A stretch of 5,112 nucleotides of DNA from an uncultured bacterium (GTDB lineage: Bacteria; Cyanobacteriota; Vampirovibrionia; Gastranaerophilales; Gastranaerophilaceae). Positions 5,096 through 5,112 of this stretch are shown one piece after another (within the stretch, counting starts at the first letter, position 1; every line of letters begins with the position of its first letter). A program made the position numbers and the translations under genes. The notes under the pieces are model-generated. The model was not told the DNA's origin, made no database searches, and saw only the letters and a program-made list of their open reading frames with translations. The stretch lies in NCBI GenBank assembly GCA_945833895.1, contig CAMAGQ010000115.1:1-5112 (forward strand), read 5' to 3'.

Positions 5096-5112
5096 AAAAA
5101 TTTCGTCATTCT

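Noticed and set aside
4906..5110. Minus-strand open frame running off the right edge (contains CPQPYGTQSLSAHKFAGSAS)
   Set aside because: It crosses the terminator and the whole palindromic element and has no start codon in view. It looks like a chance open frame in a repeat, though a gene beyond the edge cannot be excluded.
1..5112. CRISPR array, tRNA, rRNA, toxin-antitoxin or phage-defence system
   Set aside because: No regularly spaced repeats, cloverleaf with T-loop consensus, ribosomal signature or paired small genes with such motifs were found on either strand.

Overview
The window comes from a low-GC bacterial chromosome. The conserved core genes are more GC-balanced than the accessory-looking gene at the left. 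Several things would fit a gut-associated, non-photosynthetic cyanobacterial relative of the Gastranaerophilales/Vampirovibrionia type: glyA followed by a WecA/MraY-type transferase gene, small orphan proteins with glycine-rich or Ser/Asn-rich composition, and dispersed palindromic intergenic repeats. That placement is inference from gene style, not from a marker gene.

Layout, left to right: (1) Bases 1-932 hold a possible tail of an upstream plus-strand gene, then a promoter region and a plus-strand metallo-beta-lactamase-fold hydrolase of the COG1237 type (best start 180). (2) Bases 933-1168 are non-coding. They contain an imperfect hairpin (939-982), a solitary sequence resembling an IS3-family terminus (1048-1068) and a stem-loop (1086-1112) that could end minus-strand transcription. 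(3) Bases 1169-1717 (minus) encode an unrecognised small protein with a hydrophobic segment near each end. It is served by a consensus sigma70-type promoter (TTGACA-N17-TATAAT) whose -35 box lies inside the 3' end of the next gene. (4) Bases 1885-4175 (minus) are a two-gene unit: glyA (serine hydroxymethyltransferase) followed by a WecA/TagO-type polyprenyl-phosphate sugar-1-phosphate transferase. (5) Bases 4176-4322 are a divergent promoter region. (6) Bases 4323-4859 (plus) encode an orphan 178-residue Asn/Ser/Thr/Gln-rich protein, followed by a strong intrinsic terminator at 4913-4940. (7) Bases 4941-5112 contain a GC-richer palindromic element of about 130 bp, MITE- or REP-like, with near-perfect 12-bp inverted ends.

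How the genes work together: glyA supplies glycine and one-carbon units. The transferase starts lipid-linked glycan synthesis at the membrane. They probably share a transcript, but no direct biochemical link is implied. The hydrolase and the two orphan proteins appear to be independently transcribed single-gene units.

The most interesting observations are these. The transferase reading frame continues 26 codons upstream of its first ATG with no ATG, GTG or TTG; that stretch encodes the missing first membrane helix and has an AAGGAG ribosome binding site, which implies an AUU/AUA start or a sequence error. The hydrolase looks leaderless. Two promoters share the core TAATTATCNNNTATAAT. The right edge carries a structured palindromic repeat. 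I see no clear defence system, CRISPR array, tRNA or rRNA.
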